A model generated the notes under the pieces. The model saw only the letters and a program-made list of their open reading frames with translations. It did no database searches and was not told the DNA's origin. A stretch of DNA of 64,000 nucleotides, from positions 2,542,001 to 2,606,000 of the forward strand of contig NC_016461.1 of assembly GCF_000226115.1 (NCBI RefSeq), written 5' to 3'. This document shows positions 12,478 through 22,488 of the stretch, in pieces. Source of the stretch: Thermothielavioides terrestris NRRL 8126. Its lineage: Eukaryota; Ascomycota; Sordariomycetes; Sordariales; Chaetomiaceae. Made by a program: the position numbers and the translations under genes. Position 1 is the first letter of the stretch. Every line of letters starts with the position of its first letter.

Positions 12478-12588
12478 AGTATTTAATCATGGTGAGTGCG
12501 CCTCAAACCATCTCCCGAACTCTTCCTCTGCAGACCGCGAGCAACAGCAGCAGCATCAGCAACAACAACAACATCAACAACAACAACC
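12478..12588 (+). promoter_or_regulatory. leader of the Copia antisense gene
   Basis: A TATTTAAT element (12480) precedes a possible 42-nt leader intron (12492-12533, GTGAGT to CTCTGCAG) and a CAG/CAA-repeat leader ending in CAACC before the ATG. An ATG at 12489 just before this intron opens a different frame and is a less likely start. Confidence 0.4.
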
Positions 12589-13502
12589 ATGCCGTCCTCT
12601 GCTCGCCTCGCCGCTCTCGAGAAGGCCCGCGCCGCCAAGGCGGCCAAGAACAAGCCTCCCCCGCTCCCGGCCACCCCCACCAAGGCTGGCGCTGGCGCCA
12701 GCAAGAAGTGAGCACACCACAATCTGCCCGACTGGCGCGGCGCGTACATCCGCGTCTCTGACACTTGCAGCAGGACCCCCGCCACGCCGAAGACCCCCTC
12801 CAAGCGTGCGGCGCCCCCCTCCTCCTCCTCCTCCTCTTCGGAGGATGAGGAGGAGGAGGGCGCCCTGAGAGAGCAGCCCTGCCTGGGTTGCCTGAAGTCC
12901 GCCATGCGCGGCAAGAGCTCTGGGGAGTGCCGGGAGGCCCCCGGCAAAGCGGCCCGGTGCGCGCGCTGTGCGCGCGGCAAGAAGTGTCGCTCCATGTAAG
13001 TCTGTCAGCACAGTTGCAAGGCGCACGGTACTGATGAATCAGCCCCGCGAGTGTGCTCCCCGCCGCCAAGCACTTCCTGGCCCTGATGCAGGGGCGCCAG
13101 GAGCCCAAGGCCAATCTCGTGAGTACAAATGAAAAGACAAAGGAAAAGAGCTAGTCTGACTGTGTGTGGTAGGACCAGAAGACGCTGCGCGCCACCCTGC
13201 GCGCCCTCCTCGCCATGGAGTGCGAGGACGCCGACGCCGAGGATGACGACGACGATGACGACGAGCGCGCGCCCGCGCCCGCCAAGGGCAAGGGCAAGGG
13301 CAAGGCAAAGGCGGCCGCGCCCACCAAGAAGTCCAAGAAGGCCAAGAAGGCCAAGAAGGAGGAGAGCGAGGAGGAGGACGAGGATGAGGACGAGAGCGAG
13401 GAGGAGGCTGCTCCGGGCTTTGACCCGGAGGCGCTGGCGCGTGGTGTGGCGGCGGCGGTGCTGGCCGCCATGACTCCCAAGAAGAAGAAGGGTGGCAAGT
13501 AG
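12589..13502 (+). CDS. antisense spliced gene of the Copia element, Cys-cluster acidic/basic protein
   Basis: Four exons: 12589-12707, 12774-12995, 13043-13118 and 13173-13502. They join without a stop into 248 codons. Introns are 66, 47 and 54 nt with GTGAGC, GTAAGT and GTGAGT donors. The first acceptor is a CAGCAG doublet, so a one-codon variant is possible. The ATG follows a CAA-rich leader (CAACAACC before ATG), typical of fungi. The protein has an Ala/Lys/Pro-rich N-terminus, a Ser/acidic stretch (56-68), six Cys at 76, 79, 92, 102, 105 and 111 (C-x2-C-x12-C-x9-C-x2-C-x5-C, ending ARCARCARGKKCR), then Asp/Glu runs, KGKGKGK and KKSKKAKKAKK blocks. The cluster resembles fungal DUF3716 (recalled). 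It ends 87 bp from the end of gag-pol, tail-to-tail. Nuclear or chromatin association is inferred from composition only. The introns cannot be removed from the retroelement's own genomic RNA. Confidence 0.7.
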
Positions 13503-13589
13503 TTCCGCGTTGTTGTTTGTTGTTTCGCGGGTGCGGGCACCCCCCAGTCTGTTTTGCGCCGGCGTGCGCTCCTGTGTTTAGTTTGTTTT
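13503..13589. other. 87-bp shared 3' region of gag-pol and antisense gene
   Basis: The two convergent genes end 87 bp apart. The stretch is T/G-rich on the plus strand, and transcripts from both strands would overlap here, giving a source of double-stranded RNA. Confidence 0.5.
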
Positions 13590-16500
13590 TTACTCAAGCC
13601 TTGCGTTCCTGTCCCCCTGATCGTCTCCCTGCACCATATGACGCACATCCTGCAGGTTGAGGAGCTCCCTGAAGTGCTCGAACTTCTGGCGAGTCAACAC
13701 CTTCGTAAGCCCATCTGCAGGCATCTCAGCAGTTGGCAAGTACGCGACCTCGAAAGATCCCTTCGCGTGTTCCTGACGCAGCCACATGTTGTGGATGTCA
13801 ACATGACGCAGGCGAGTGCTGATGCGTTCGTTCTCTCCCACCACGAGCCGGATGGTCTGCGTGTTGTCACAGAACACAGTCCAAGGCACACCCAGCTCAA
13901 GTTGCAGGTCGCTGAGGAAACGCTTGAACGCCATTGTCTCCCGCGCTGCGGTGGACAGAGCGAGGAGCTCCGCCTCCGTAGACGAGGTGGTGACTGTATC
14001 TTGGCGCGCAGCCTTCCAATGAACGAGCCCACCGAACAGAGAGATGAGATAGCCTTGTGACGACCTGCGCGTATCAGGATCATCCGCATGCGACGCGTCC
14101 CCTGCGATGAGCAAGATTTGCGTGGGAGCAGCATCCTGCGGCACACCCCCGAACTGAATAGCGAGGAAGCGCGTGCCAAACAGGTAGGAGATTGCATGCT
14201 TTGCAGCATCAATGTGTGTCCCCGAGGGGTTCGTCAGGAAGTGCGAGAGCAACGATGCCGGGAACGCGACCTCCGCGCGCAGTACGACCGCGGCGTAGAG
14301 TAGCGATCCAACAAGCTCCTGGAACAGCCTGATCTGCGCTCGAGTGGCAGTGCCAGTGAACTTGCGGAGTTCCATTACAGGGAGAGGGATGCTTGGAAAG
14401 GTGATTTGATCCGCGAGACCGAAGCGCTTCGCAATCTTCTCGATGTACTGGTCAAGGCAGAGCCAGATCTTGCGTTGCGCGCGGTCGCGGATCACCCTGA
14501 TGCCCAGGAACCAAGCCACGTCCCCCTTTTCGTGCACTTCGTACTTCGCTTTCAGAGCGTCGATGATCCTCTGAGCTGTCTCCGCGTGGTCTCTGTGGTA
14601 GAAGACTAGGTAGTCGTCCACGTAGAACAGCACGAGCACGCGCCGTTGGCGATCGAAGAACAAGCATGGCTCCTCAGGCGAAGCTGTGAGGCCGAGCTTC
14701 CGAAGTGTGCCGGAGAACTCTCGGTACCAGAGCAACGGAGACTCTCGCAAGCCGTACAGAGCTCTCTGCAGTTCCACAAGAAATCCAGGCTCTTCGAACC
14801 CCTCAGGCATCTCGCAAACAACACCCTCAGGCAGGTCCGCATTCAAGAACGCCTGCGCTACGTCGAACTGCTTGACCTCAAGATCAAACTGCGCGGCGAT
14901 AGCCATCATTGTGCGGAACGAGCGCGCTGCGAGTGTGGCTGCATAAGTGCTTTGCAGAGTAGTGAGCTCCTGAAGGTCGCCTCGAACGCAGATGCGAGAC
15001 TTGCACTTCTCGAGGTTGCCATTCTGATCGAACTTGTAGACGAAAACCCACTTCAGAGGGAGTGGTCTTCCTTTGAAGGTCTCGCGCCGAATCTTGCGCC
15101 ATGTCTTCCTGTTGACGAGATTGCGAATCTCTTCCTCAGCCGCTTTGATGAACTCGGGCCCTTGAGGGTGGTTGGCGAGATCCCTCCAGCGCTTAGGAAG
15201 CTTGGCGAGGTCGTCAAAATGCACCCGGGGCCTGCTTGGCGTTGCCCCAGGACGCGCGTCACGATGTTGGCGGACTGCCGCCGCGAAAACCGCATGCAAT
15301 GTGCGGTGCTGGATGCTGTCGCCCTCCTGCAGAGCGATTACAGGGTCATCCAAAAATGTGTGGCTGAACGAATGCCACGCGTGCTGATCTGGTACGTCGA
15401 TGCTCTCCTCATGGTACATGGGGGCTGCGAAGCACACCAGACCGCCGCTTCCGCCTGCACCGCCGCCGGGAGACTGTCTACGGATCCGTCTTGAGTAACG
15501 AGTTGGTGGTCCGTATACCTTGCGCACGTACTTGCGCTTCTCCCTCGCTGGCGTGGCTGCGGGTGTTCCAGAATCAGGCTGAGAACCATGGTTTGAGGCG
15601 TCTTCCCAGTCGTCTGGAGCCTCTGGCTGATCGCCAGGGCGGTCGACCTCCTCTTCACTGCTAGGAGTATCGACTGCGGCAGCACTTGCCGTCGTGCTGC
15701 CCTGGCTGGCACTCCTAGTTGTGCCGCCAGCGACGCTGCTACTGGCGTCTCCGATAACTGCATCAGGGGCCTCCGATGATGCAGTTCCCACCGGTCTGCT
15801 GTCACTGCTAGCACCGTGATCAGCAGGGGGGCCGCTCCCTCCAAAACCGTCCGGGCGTTCCTGGCGCGGCTCCGGTGTTGGTTCTGGAGTGTAAAGACCA
15901 CCAGTGGGCTCCTCACCCGAACTCTGGCCGCGATGCTCGAGTACTTCCGCACCCCCCAGACAGGATGGAGAGTGGGGAGGAGCCTGCCCTTCCGGTTCCC
16001 GTTCAGTCACACCCCCCAGATGTCCTGGAGAGCCGGGAACCGTCACTGGGTCTTCATGGGCATCTGTAACTCCGAACGGCACTGCCTCGGCGTCCCGAGG
16101 CTCTATGGGGAGTTCGATGAGCTCAACAACCTTTCTGGCGACTGCCACCGATTGAGCATCAAGCTGCTCCTCTCCCTCCCGGTAGAACGTGCGTTCGTCA
16201 AAGGTCACGTTGCGCGTTGTGATGACCTTCCTGAGTTTCGGTACCCAGATGCGGTAAATGTTGGACGCCCTGTATCCAACAAGATACCCGATGTGCGCTC
16301 TGGGCTTGACCTTCCCAGCACGCCTCTCAATCCCCTTTTCGCGTTCCTTCGTCAGCGGGTACGCTCGGCAGCCGTACGCATAAACGCCGCCCCAGTTAGG
16401 GCGCAGGTCGGCAGTCAGGGAATGCACGAGACCGGGCTGATACCAGCGAAACCAGTGTCTGAACCAAGAGTCGAGCACCTCGTTCGGTGAGCGGTAGTTG

Positions 16501-18959
16501 CGAGCGCGACTTGGGCTTATGCCGTGCAAGTACGCAGCTGCAACCGTCGACTCTGGCCACAGGTTCTGAGGAAGTCCGGCGCCCGTGAGCATTGCAAGGC
16601 TCTTTGTGATAAGTTCTTTGCCTGCGCGTTCTGAACCGCCGTTGGGCTCCTTGGTATCCGAAGGCGTAACCTCCAAGTCGATGCCCTGCTCCTGCGCCCA
16701 GAGCTCGTACGCTGTGTATCCCTTGATGCCAATGACACTGGTGTCGCCATCCTGCCTGATCTTGCAGATGGGCAGCCCGAATTGGCGTTTCACCCAGCGT
16801 TCGAAGCGGACGAGCTCATCGTACACACTGTCGTGCGTCTTGCGTATGAGTGGAGTCGCGAAAAGCTTCCCACTGTACTCGTCCTTGATGACCAGCAGCC
16901 AGTTCGAGCCGTCAAGTGCCCTCGGAAAGTCGAACAGGTCCCAAGAGACCCTCCAAAATGGGCGTGGTGACGGCTTCGATGGTGGGCGGCGCGAAATAAC
17001 CTGTTCCGCGTATGCCTGCGCGCATACCTCGCATTCCAGTCTGCGAGGCCCGCGAATCCGCACACCTCTGGCGTTCAAGACGAGATGTTCCAGCGCCTCT
17101 GAACTCAGATGACCAGATCTGATGTGCCAGAGAGCAGCTGGGTCTTCTCTCTCTGGGAGCGGGTCCTTGGAGGGCCTGCTCCTCCCAAAGTTCTTCACAA
17201 CTGCAGCGCTCAAAGTCACAAGTCCGGCAAAGCTTCTGGGGAGCACCCGAAGGGCATCAGAGTAGGAGGAAAGAGCATTGTATTGCAAGAAGGTCAGGTT
17301 GAACTTCTCGACCAGCTGCCTGAGTACAATACTCTTCTCCAAAGTTCCCCAACGCAGCGTGCAATCCAGACCGCAGTACCAAGCGCCCTGCGCTCGAAGG
17401 CGTCTCTCAGAGACAATGTTGACGTGAAAGCCCTCGACGACAGCAACGTTGTCTATGACAAGGTCCTCAGTGTTCGGGCCGCGCGCGCCGTTCAAAACGT
17501 TCTTGATGATCCATTTGCCGCGGCCAGAGATTGGGAAGGATGTGGTGCCTGCCTCAACAGTCTCACCGCTCGTCTTGACGAACGTGCCAGGGACAAGGAG
17601 AGCCCTGTCATTGACGAGATTGACCGCTCCACAGTTGTCAAACAGAATGCACTTGCTGAGCGGGTGTGGGCCAAACTCGAGAGATGCGAACACGCCACGC
17701 GCTCCTTCGAGCTCGCTTGCGATCGCTGGGTCGATGACAGCGTGCACCTGGAGCGCTCCCGGAAATGAAGGACCCGCGCCACTATTGGAACTAGTGGTCT
17801 TGGCGTTTGACGATGCGTTCTGGATCTTCCAACCGAGCTTCTGGAGCTCCACTCGAAGGTCGTTCCAGCGCTCCTTGGCGAATCGTTGGCGCACTGCATT
17901 CACCGCGTCGTTTGGGAGCGTCACGCCGTTCAGGGATTCCCCTGTCAGAGCGTACCGAAGTTGCCGACATTCCGAGGGAAACCACCAGTGGCGAAAAGTC
18001 TTCGGCTTGCACGGGCAGTCGCGGTTCTTCTTGCGCTTCTGACTGCCCTTCTGACCGTTCTGCGCTCCTGGAAGCACGGGGTAGGCTCCAGGCTTCGGGT
18101 GGACCACCGCTTCAGCCTGGAGGATCGCCTCGAGTGAGAGAGCCAAGTCGAGAAGGGTTGGTCCTTTGCCGCCGAGCTTCTCAGTCACACTGATATCCTT
18201 CAGCATGCGAGTCGCCCACTCTGGATCCAAGCGTCTCTGCACAGTCTTGAGGAATGTGGTGACGGCTGTTGCGTCGGTGACTGCGGCGATGTTGGCCGCC
18301 CTTGCGCGGTGGAGGACCGACATGTACTCGAGAATCCAGGTCCTGGGTTCGACGCCGCTCTGGCTGCCTCTGGCAAGGACAGTTGCGTACTCCTCGGCAA
18401 GCGCAGTGAAAGTAGCGCTGTTGGAGGGTGCGATAATCTTGCGCAGCGTCTGTATAAACCCGCGTGTGCCGGTGACGTTCTCGGCCTCCATGATGTCGTG
18501 TGCGGTGTGTGCGTAGCGGTCGCTGACAGACACGTTGATCATCTCGCGGAGCTTGTTGACGGCACGGAACGCCGCAGTGTCGATGGCGGACTTCGAGAAC
18601 GCCTCGCACAGCTTGAGGAATTCACGGCGGATCTCCTCCTCAGTAGGATTGGTTGACTGAGGTTCCTCGCCACGGGTGGTGGGATCGGCTGCCTTCCAGG
18701 CTTGCAGTGCAGTGTGCCACGCCTGAAGATGGCGGTCCTGGACCGCCTGACGTGCCGCACCCTGGGTGGGCTGCACAGGAAGGCCGAGCATCTCAGCCTC
18801 GGTGGCGAGCTCGGTGTCTGGGTCGATGATGTGCCAGACACGCAGGTTGTTGGCCTCTTGGCGAACAGCAGAGATCCATCTTGGCCAGTCCTTGGGGCTG
18901 TCGAGGGTTGGAAGCGCTGCAACAGCAACGGTGACGGTTTTCTCAGTTTCGAGTGTCAT
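13590..18959 (-). CDS. Copia gag-pol polyprotein
   Basis: One 1789-aa open frame supplies capsid and all enzymes for reverse transcription and integration. The gag-like N-terminus (MTLETEKTVTVAVAALPTLD onward) has a CPC...H...C knuckle-like patch around 320-345. The protease region is near residue 441, where the motif reads DNCGA rather than the usual DSGA/DTGA. The integrase HHCC finger starts at H612 (WHIRSGH, then CEVC). Integrase D-D-E is about D674, D737 and E777 (NGGSERAGKE). A 200-residue Glu/Pro/Ser/Thr-rich linker follows (about 940-1150). RT spans about 1280-1530 with YVDD at 1446-1449. RNase H starts near D1621 and includes STEAELLAL. No zinc-knuckle CCHC of standard spacing is present. 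Coding is uninterrupted and appears competent. ATG 18959 is the first in the frame, 178 bp from the 5' LTR. Confidence 0.95.
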   Translation of the reverse strand: MTLETEKTVTVAVAALPTLDSPKDWPRWISAVRQEANNLRVWHIIDPDTELATEAEMLGLPVQPTQGAARQAVQDRHLQAWHTALQAWKAADPTTRGEEPQSTNPTEEEIRREFLKLCEAFSKSAIDTAAFRAVNKLREMINVSVSDRYAHTAHDIMEAENVTGTRGFIQTLRKIIAPSNSATFTALAEEYATVLARGSQSGVEPRTWILEYMSVLHRARAANIAAVTDATAVTTFLKTVQRRLDPEWATRMLKDISVTEKLGGKGPTLLDLALSLEAILQAEAVVHPKPGAYPVLPGAQNGQKGSQKRKKNRDCPCKPKTFRHWWFPSECRQLRYALTGESLNGVTLPNDAVNAVRQRFAKERWNDLRVELQKLGWKIQNASSNAKTTSSNSGAGPSFPGALQVHAVIDPAIASELEGARGVFASLEFGPHPLSKCILFDNCGAVNLVNDRALLVPGTFVKTSGETVEAGTTSFPISGRGKWIIKNVLNGARGPNTEDLVIDNVAVVEGFHVNIVSERRLRAQGAWYCGLDCTLRWGTLEKSIVLRQLVEKFNLTFLQYNALSSYSDALRVLPRSFAGLVTLSAAVVKNFGRSRPSKDPLPEREDPAALWHIRSGHLSSEALEHLVLNARGVRIRGPRRLECEVCAQAYAEQVISRRPPSKPSPRPFWRVSWDLFDFPRALDGSNWLLVIKDEYSGKLFATPLIRKTHDSVYDELVRFERWVKRQFGLPICKIRQDGDTSVIGIKGYTAYELWAQEQGIDLEVTPSDTKEPNGGSERAGKELITKSLAMLTGAGLPQNLWPESTVAAAYLHGISPSRARNYRSPNEVLDSWFRHWFRWYQPGLVHSLTADLRPNWGGVYAYGCRAYPLTKEREKGIERRAGKVKPRAHIGYLVGYRASNIYRIWVPKLRKVITTRNVTFDERTFYREGEEQLDAQSVAVARKVVELIELPIEPRDAEAVPFGVTDAHEDPVTVPGSPGHLGGVTEREPEGQAPPHSPSCLGGAEVLEHRGQSSGEEPTGGLYTPEPTPEPRQERPDGFGGSGPPADHGASSDSRPVGTASSEAPDAVIGDASSSVAGGTTRSASQGSTTASAAAVDTPSSEEEVDRPGDQPEAPDDWEDASNHGSQPDSGTPAATPAREKRKYVRKVYGPPTRYSRRIRRQSPGGGAGGSGGLVCFAAPMYHEESIDVPDQHAWHSFSHTFLDDPVIALQEGDSIQHRTLHAVFAAAVRQHRDARPGATPSRPRVHFDDLAKLPKRWRDLANHPQGPEFIKAAEEEIRNLVNRKTWRKIRRETFKGRPLPLKWVFVYKFDQNGNLEKCKSRICVRGDLQELTTLQSTYAATLAARSFRTMMAIAAQFDLEVKQFDVAQAFLNADLPEGVVCEMPEGFEEPGFLVELQRALYGLRESPLLWYREFSGTLRKLGLTASPEEPCLFFDRQRRVLVLFYVDDYLVFYHRDHAETAQRIIDALKAKYEVHEKGDVAWFLGIRVIRDRAQRKIWLCLDQYIEKIAKRFGLADQITFPSIPLPVMELRKFTGTATRAQIRLFQELVGSLLYAAVVLRAEVAFPASLLSHFLTNPSGTHIDAAKHAISYLFGTRFLAIQFGGVPQDAAPTQILLIAGDASHADDPDTRRSSQGYLISLFGGLVHWKAARQDTVTTSSTEAELLALSTAARETMAFKRFLSDLQLELGVPWTVFCDNTQTIRLVVGENERISTRLRHVDIHNMWLRQEHAKGSFEVAYLPTAEMPADGLTKVLTRQKFEHFRELLNLQDVRHMVQGDDQGDRNARLE

Positions 18960-19116
18960 CTTGAAGCAAACTGAGGTGTGCTGCGTTGTTCAGACTGAAC
19001 GATGGGGGTGATGTGAACTTGTGGGAGTTGTTGACGATCGAGAAAACTGGAAGTGGTTGTTGGAGAAAAGAAGAAGGATGGCCCCAACTGGGCTACACCG
19101 CTGTTATGAGTGTTGT

Positions 19117-19136
19117 GCGCGAACCGGGCTCATAAC
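19117..19136 (-). promoter_or_regulatory. Copia primer-binding site, initiator tRNA-Met half-tRNA type
   Basis: Directly after the 5' LTR the minus strand reads GTTATGAGCCCGGTTCGCGC. Its complement, GCGCGAACCGGGCTCATAAC, closely matches the D-stem to anticodon-loop part of fungal initiator tRNA-Met (GGGCTCATAAC is its anticodon arm). This is the half-tRNA priming used by Drosophila copia, not the usual tRNA 3' end. A second GTTATGAG at 19103-19110 is inverted relative to this CTCATAAC. Confidence 0.65.
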
Positions 19137-19318
19137 TGAGAAGAGCAGCGAAGTGGGGCCATGCAGGATGCAGAGGCATGTGTATTGAGAGAGGTGCTCC
19201 TCTCAAGCTGGGTGGGAGGAGCGCCGAGGTCTATATACATGTGTGGGCAGAGCTGACATGTGCCCCCTGAGCGCAGGGAGCCTGGCAGATAGAGTCACGT
19301 GTGCACTAGCACGCGACA
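19137..19318 (-). repeat. 5' LTR and promoter of the Copia element
   Basis: 182 bp, identical to the other LTR, and carrying the TATA-like TGTATATAGA on the minus strand. Transcription of gag-pol should start here. Confidence 0.95.
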
Positions 19319-19862
19319 CAACTATATAGCTTATATAAGAAGAGGCCAACAATATATAAAATAAACGTTCAACGGAGCGAGCAAGAGGCGAGAAAAAACG
19401 CGAAAGGCGGAAGATATATATAGGATAGAAGCGCAATAAACGAGGAATATATACAAAGTAGGATAAAGAGAGAAATATCGATATATAAGCGGGAGGAAGA
19501 CAAAGTCGTAGAAATAGAGAGAAGGCGTACACTAGAAACGAGAAAAGAACGTAGAAGGCGAGTTCACGTAAGGGGAGAGGTTTTATTGGCAATGGGTAGA
19601 GGGTCTGTTATACCCGATTAATAGATACACCTTATACAATATAGCTACTATAAAGAAGAGTATAAAGCGAGGAAAGAGCTAATCAACGTTCTATAAGAGT
19701 AAGGTAAATAAACAACCTACGGCTAGGCAGTAGGATTATAGGTAGTAGCGCTAAGCTACTTAAATACTAGGTTGGATACTGGCGTTCACTATAATCGACC
19801 CTACGCTGCGCTAGATCTGCGCCTAGCGCTATACTATATATACCCTAAACTAGCTCCCTATC
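19319..19862. other. resumed Gypsy copy A 3' region
   Basis: The 3' non-coding DNA of Gypsy copy A continues here after the Copia insertion. It is pyrimidine-poor on the plus strand, and its minus strand is open for about 90 codons in both Gypsy copies. I treat this as CT-biased promoter-like DNA of the antisense frame rather than a gene. Confidence 0.5.
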
Positions 19863-19878
19863 TAGGAAGGGGGGGGTA
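19863..19878 (+). promoter_or_regulatory. polypurine tract of Gypsy copy A
   Basis: TAGGAAGGGGGGGG and a few bases directly precede the 3' LTR. The same tract (as its complement) adjoins the 3' LTR of copy B at 21674-21690. Confidence 0.8.
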
Positions 19879-20138
19879 TATTATAGACTGGGCTATACCT
19901 AGGCTAGGTATATAGGGCTACGCCTAGGATCTATAGCGGTCCTATAACAAGCTCGCTATAGGCCTAAGGTAGACCTGCTTCGTACCTAGAATAATATCGG
20001 CCTAAGCCCCCTATATGCAAGCCCCTAAAAACTCTATATATAAGACCTATAGCCTATACTTCTCCTTTTCTCTCCCTAAGGTAGTTGAATAGAACATTGT
20101 ACGCTTATCTATAGACGCTATAAGGCTAGCACGTTATA
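19879..20138 (+). repeat. 3' LTR of Gypsy copy A
   Basis: 260 bp, RIP-mutated (start TG has become TA). It ends in GTTATA and is followed by the GAAAG duplication at 20139-20143. Confidence 0.9.
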
Positions 20139-20143
20139 GAAAG

Positions 20144-21408
20144 CGATAAATAGAAGGGTACTTACGATAGATATAGAATTTAAAGAGCTATATAACTATT
20201 TCCACTAAACTAATATACTAATATTGTAAGTAGATGTCAACCTTATTAAGCTAGTTAGCTATAGAAAGTTGAACTATCGACTAATTAGTCCCTTTATAAA
20301 TATACTTATATATATATTTAATAGACTTTATAGACGTATAAATCTCTATATTAATATAAGTAGTGTATTTACAAGAGAGGTAAAGGTTATAGAGTATAAC
20401 CTAACGGTTGTTAAGTTGTACCTTATAGCCGTTGACCTTATAAGTAACTGTTTACCTAGTGTCTCAACGACGATAGATAGGATACCTATTTTCTAAGATA
20501 ATAGTCTCCTTTGTAAACGCCTTTGGAAAGCGCTTAGAATAGCTCGCAACCCCTATATATAGGTTACAAACTATATAAGGAGAGGCAAGGTTATTGGAAC
20601 TATATAGCCTATAAATTATATTACTTGCAATGACGGCCTACAACTAGCTATTAGAATCCTCTACCTCCGTTAGAAGCTTAGCCTAGATGACGCGGTCGAC
20701 ATTGGCAAACGTAAAAAATAGATATATAGACTCTTATAAAAGGAAAAGCAAGATATAGTAGTATAGGAGCCTACGCTTTTAGTATTTAATAGTCTAAACA
20801 ATACCTATAAACTTTTTAAATAGGTTGCTATACTATAGCTTATAAAGGATAGCTTAGTACTTAAGCTCGAAGATATAGCCAACAATATTAGGGCAGTCCA
20901 CTATAGTCTAGCCTAGAAGAAGCTCCTACTAGATCTCTACCTAGTTTAGGTTAGCTATAACTGTAATAAACAGTGTAGGATAACCTAGCTTATAGACGAT
21001 AGCTATTAAATCCTAATAGCACTAAGTAATAAAGTATAGGCCCCTAATATAGCTTATAAATAGGACAATTCGCTATCTAAGCTTATAAGCATCGCTATCA
21101 CCTAATTGTAGCTAGTTCTATACTCCTTAGTATAGTTTTATATATAGTTTCTTCTAGTTGTTATAGATCTAATATAACTTCTACTAATCGCTTATAGCCT
21201 AAAGGTCTACTAAGAATTACTAGAATAATCGCTAAAAAAGGAAAGGGGTTTAGCTATAATCTATACAAGGATATAATAGGTACTGATACTACTACCTAAA
21301 CTCAATACTTAGTTGAGTATAGCCCTGCCTTTAGCTATTATAGAGCTATAAGCCTTAGTAGAAGCTAGGATCCCTAAATAGAAATATCAAAGGGTAGGCC
21401 AATGGCAA
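20144..21408 (-). pseudogene. Helitron Rep / Helitron_like_N region, RIP-damaged
   Basis: The minus strand continues the Rep/Hel gene. It contains GYPTLFITVIAN (Helitron GxPDLFITxTAN), a HUH region, a YPIYRR segment and the IYKYIYKG and EVDIYLQ-type signatures that precede the helicase. The nuclease motif, normally LPHxH, reads L-L-Y-Y-Y at 20755-20763: the His codons are now Tyr (CAC/CAT to TAC/TAT), a direct RIP effect. Small frame shifts also occur. The intact protein would have nicked and joined single-stranded DNA ends. It is inactive here. Confidence 0.75.
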
Positions 21409-21413
21409 ATAGG
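21409..21413. repeat. target site duplication of Gypsy copy B (left)
   Basis: ATAGG, repeated at 28968-28972. Confidence 0.8.
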
Positions 21414-21673
21414 TGTAACATACTAGCCTTATAGCGTCTGCAGATAAGCGTACGATGTTCTATTCAACTACCTTAGAGAGAGAAAAGAAGAAGTATAGGC
21501 TATAGGTCTTATGTATAGAGTTTTTAAGGGCTTGTATATAGGGGGCTTAGGCCAATGTTATTCTAGGCGTAAGGCGGGTCCGCCTCAGGCCCATAGCGGG
21601 CCTATTATAGGACCGCTATAGATCCTAGGCGTAGCCCTATATACCTAGCCTAGGTATAGCCCAGTCTATAATA
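21414..21673 (-). repeat. 3' LTR of Gypsy copy B
   Basis: 260 bp in inverted orientation relative to copy A. The outer end TGTAACA keeps the ancestral TGT..ACA terminus. It is followed on the inner side by the complement of the polypurine tract. Confidence 0.9.
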
Positions 21674-22488
21674 TACCCCCCCCTTCCTAGATAGGGAGCT
21701 AGTTTAGGGTATATATAGCGTAGCGCTAAGCGTAGATCTGGTGTAGCATAGGGTCGATCATAGCGAACGCCGGTGTCTAACCTAGTGTTTAGGTAGCTTA
21801 GCGCTATTGCCTATAATCCTACTACCTAGCTATAGGTTATTTATTTACCTCGCTTTTGTAAAACGTTAATTAGCCCCTTCCTCGCCCTACGCTCTCCTCT
21901 ATAATAGCTATATTGTATAAGGCGTACTCGCTAATTAAGTATAATAGACCCCCTACCCATTGCTAATAAAACCCCTCCCCTTATACGAACTCGCCCTTTA
22001 CGTTCTTTTCTCATTTCTAACGTACGTCCTCTCCCTACTCCTACGACTTTGTCTTCCTTCTATTCGTATATCGACATTTCTCTCTTTATCCCGCTTCGTA
22101 TATATTCCTCGTTTATTACGCTTCTATCCTATATATATCTTCCGCCCTTTACGTTTTTTCTTACTTCCTACTTACTCCGTTGAGCGTTCACCTTATACAT
22201 TGTTGGCCTCTTCTTATATAAGCTACGTAGTCGTCTAACGTCTATACTCCTATTGTATTGGCCTTATCGTCGTTATTATATATCCAACTACTTTACTAAC
22301 TATATCCATTGTATTTCCATTTTATACCCGACTTATCCTATAATCCTTCCTCTTCGTACTTGCTTAGTCCCCTAGCCGCCTCCTCTATATATATAGCTTA
22401 TATATATTCTATCTATTCGCTTTACCCTCTATAGTAGCTTCCTATTTCCTTTGCGATTCCAATATATTCCTAAGACTTATCTACTATA
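21674..22488. other. Gypsy copy B 3' non-coding region
   Basis: This region contains the polypurine tract complement and a CT-rich stretch (21960-22240) that stays open on the plus strand in both copies. It contains the intact counterpart of the Copia target in copy A. It is a probable promoter region of the antisense frame, with no further gene recognised. Confidence 0.45.

Larger units (their letters stand above)
11760..19318 (-). mobile_element. intact Ty1/Copia retrotransposon with antisense gene
   Basis: 7559 bp, transcribed right to left. The two 182-bp LTRs (11760-11941 and 19137-19318) are identical by eye, start TG and end CA, and are flanked by CAACT. The PBS and polypurine tract are in place, and gag-pol is one open frame of 1789 codons. 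Unlike everything around it, the element has normal GC and no RIP signature. It therefore inserted after the surrounding repeats were mutated, or was never duplicated through a RIP-competent cross. About 1.65 kb between pol and the 3' LTR holds a spliced gene on the opposite strand. Confidence 0.95.
5018..20138 (+). mobile_element. Ty3/Gypsy chromovirus copy A, RIP-damaged, interrupted by Copia
   Basis: A full-length LTR retrotransposon, plus strand. The 260-bp LTRs (5018-5277 and 19879-20138) begin TG(A)TTA and end TTA(C/T)A, and are bounded by GAAAG duplications. Gag, protease, RT, RNase H, integrase and chromodomain follow in Gypsy order (5310-10190), all broken by stops. Removing the 7.56-kb Copia element gives about 7.56 kb, the same as copy B (7554 bp). 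RIP is heavy: YLDD reads YLNN, and zinc-knuckle Cys read Tyr. An antisense accessory frame lies between pol and the 3' LTR. Confidence 0.9.
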